NCBI GenBank assembly: GCA_016199325.1 | Contig: JACQGW010000399.1 | Coordinates: 1 to 13,393, forward strand | From: Chloroflexota bacterium | GTDB lineage: Bacteria; Chloroflexota; Dehalococcoidia; JACQGW01 | Reading direction: 5' to 3' | DNA length: 13,393 nucleotides | Shown here: one piece after another, positions 12,913-13,393 of the stretch | Numbering within the stretch: the first letter of the stretch is position 1 | Layout: each line of letters opens with the position of its first letter | Notes under the pieces: model-generated | Told to the model about the DNA's origin: nothing | Seen by the model: the letters and a program-made list of their open reading frames with translations, nothing else | Database searches by the model: none | Program-made: the position numbers and the translations under genes

Positions 12913-13393
12913 CTAGCGCGACGCCGCCCGGAGCGCCGCCGTCGCCGGCTCGTCGACCGTCCAGGTGTCGGTGTTGACGACGACGCCGTAGGCCGTCCGC
13001 GCCCGCTCGACGCCGACCATCTCGTTGCGCACGTCCTGAAGGACGGCCGCCGGGTCGCGCTCGAACGGGTCGCCGTAGCCGCCGCCCCCGCACGTCCGGT
13101 AGGACACGACGTCGCCGGTCTCGAGCTGGACGGTCACCTTGGTGCCCAGATGGCGCCCCTCGCCGTCCGGATTCAGGATGTACTCCGCCAGCTTGCCCGG
13201 CATCCCGCCGAAGAGCCCCCAGGGGGCCTGCTTCGCCCGGTCGGCCAGGATGGTGAACGAGGCATCGTGGTCCGGGAAGAGGTAGTCGCGCTGAACGCCC
13301 AGGCCGCCCCGCCAGCGGCCCGCGCCGTCCGAATCCGGCACCAGCCCGTACTGGAGGATGTGGACGGGGTAGTTGTACTCGGTCTCCTCGATC
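12913..13393 (-). CDS. hyuB: Hydantoinase B/oxoprolinase subunit, C-terminal part
   Basis: The frame is open to the right edge, so only the last 160 residues are present; the stop is TAG at 12915-12913. The fragment starts IEETEYNYPVHILQYGLVPD and carries the HyuB hallmark SDGAGRWRGGLG, then a Gly-rich GGGGYGDPFERDP segment and a YGVVVN near the C-terminus. HyuB proteins act with HyuA as ATP-dependent N-methylhydantoinases, 5-oxoprolinases or acetone-carboxylase-like enzymes in the cytoplasm; the substrate cannot be told from this part. A hyuA partner would be expected outside the window. An intergenic repeat follows its stop. Confidence 0.9.
   Translation of the reverse strand, partial: IEETEYNYPVHILQYGLVPDSDGAGRWRGGLGVQRDYLFPDHDASFTILADRAKQAPWGLFGGMPGKLAEYILNPDGEGRHLGTKVTVQLETGDVVSYRTCGGGGYGDPFERDPAAVLQDVRNEMVGVERARTAYGVVVNTDTWTVDEPATAALRAASR

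Overview
The window is high-GC bacterial DNA with tightly packed genes. Its gene content is a YfhO-family membrane protein, an NPCBM-bearing melibiase-like protein, a bacterial XPB helicase, a canonical Amt and a HyuB. Its intergenic spacers are rich in short repeats. Together these suggest a Chloroflexota (Thermomicrobia-like) or similar high-GC environmental bacterium. That placement is inference from general family knowledge and has not been tested by a search.

Left block, plus strand, 1-6913. A YfhO-family polytopic membrane protein, open at the window edge, runs to 1902. It is followed by a repeat-built spacer (1901-2073), then a membrane-anchored NPCBM plus melibiase-like glycosidase (2087-5092), then a membrane-anchored GH5-like glycosidase (5163-6653) whose usual Asn-Glu-Pro motif reads Ala-Glu-Pro. 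These three look like a surface or exopolysaccharide handling locus: one lipid-linked sugar or membrane step and two extracytoplasmic glycosidases. Immediately downstream, a near-perfect sigma-54 -24/-12 promoter (6700-6715) drives, with a GGAGG ribosome binding site, a 49-residue single-pass membrane protein (6764-6913).

Middle block, 6914-9441. An unrecognised, less GC-rich gene on the minus strand (6976-7500) is divergent from a well-conserved XPB/Rad25-type DNA helicase (7554-9260, plus). Three bases after the helicase stop lies a 112-bp non-coding element with perfect 23-bp terminal inverted repeats (9264-9375), which is MITE-like. A 3.6-copy 10-bp tandem repeat follows.

Right block, minus strand, 9442-13393. 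In transcription order from the right edge it holds the 3' part of a hydantoinase B subunit gene, a coupled pair of small polytopic membrane proteins, a lone nucleotidyltransferase with a likely extended -10 promoter, the ammonium transporter amt, and a 46-residue single-pass membrane protein with a strong ribosome binding site.

Five copies of one intergenic repeat, built on a 9-base GACGCCAAG-like period, are scattered through the window. Four of the five sit just after a stop codon in the same orientation relative to the gene they follow. The most interesting unexplained items are the sigma-54-like promoter with its tiny membrane protein, the orientation-biased 3' repeat family, the MITE, and the YfhO/two-glycosidase locus. 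No tRNA, rRNA, CRISPR array or transposase gene was seen.
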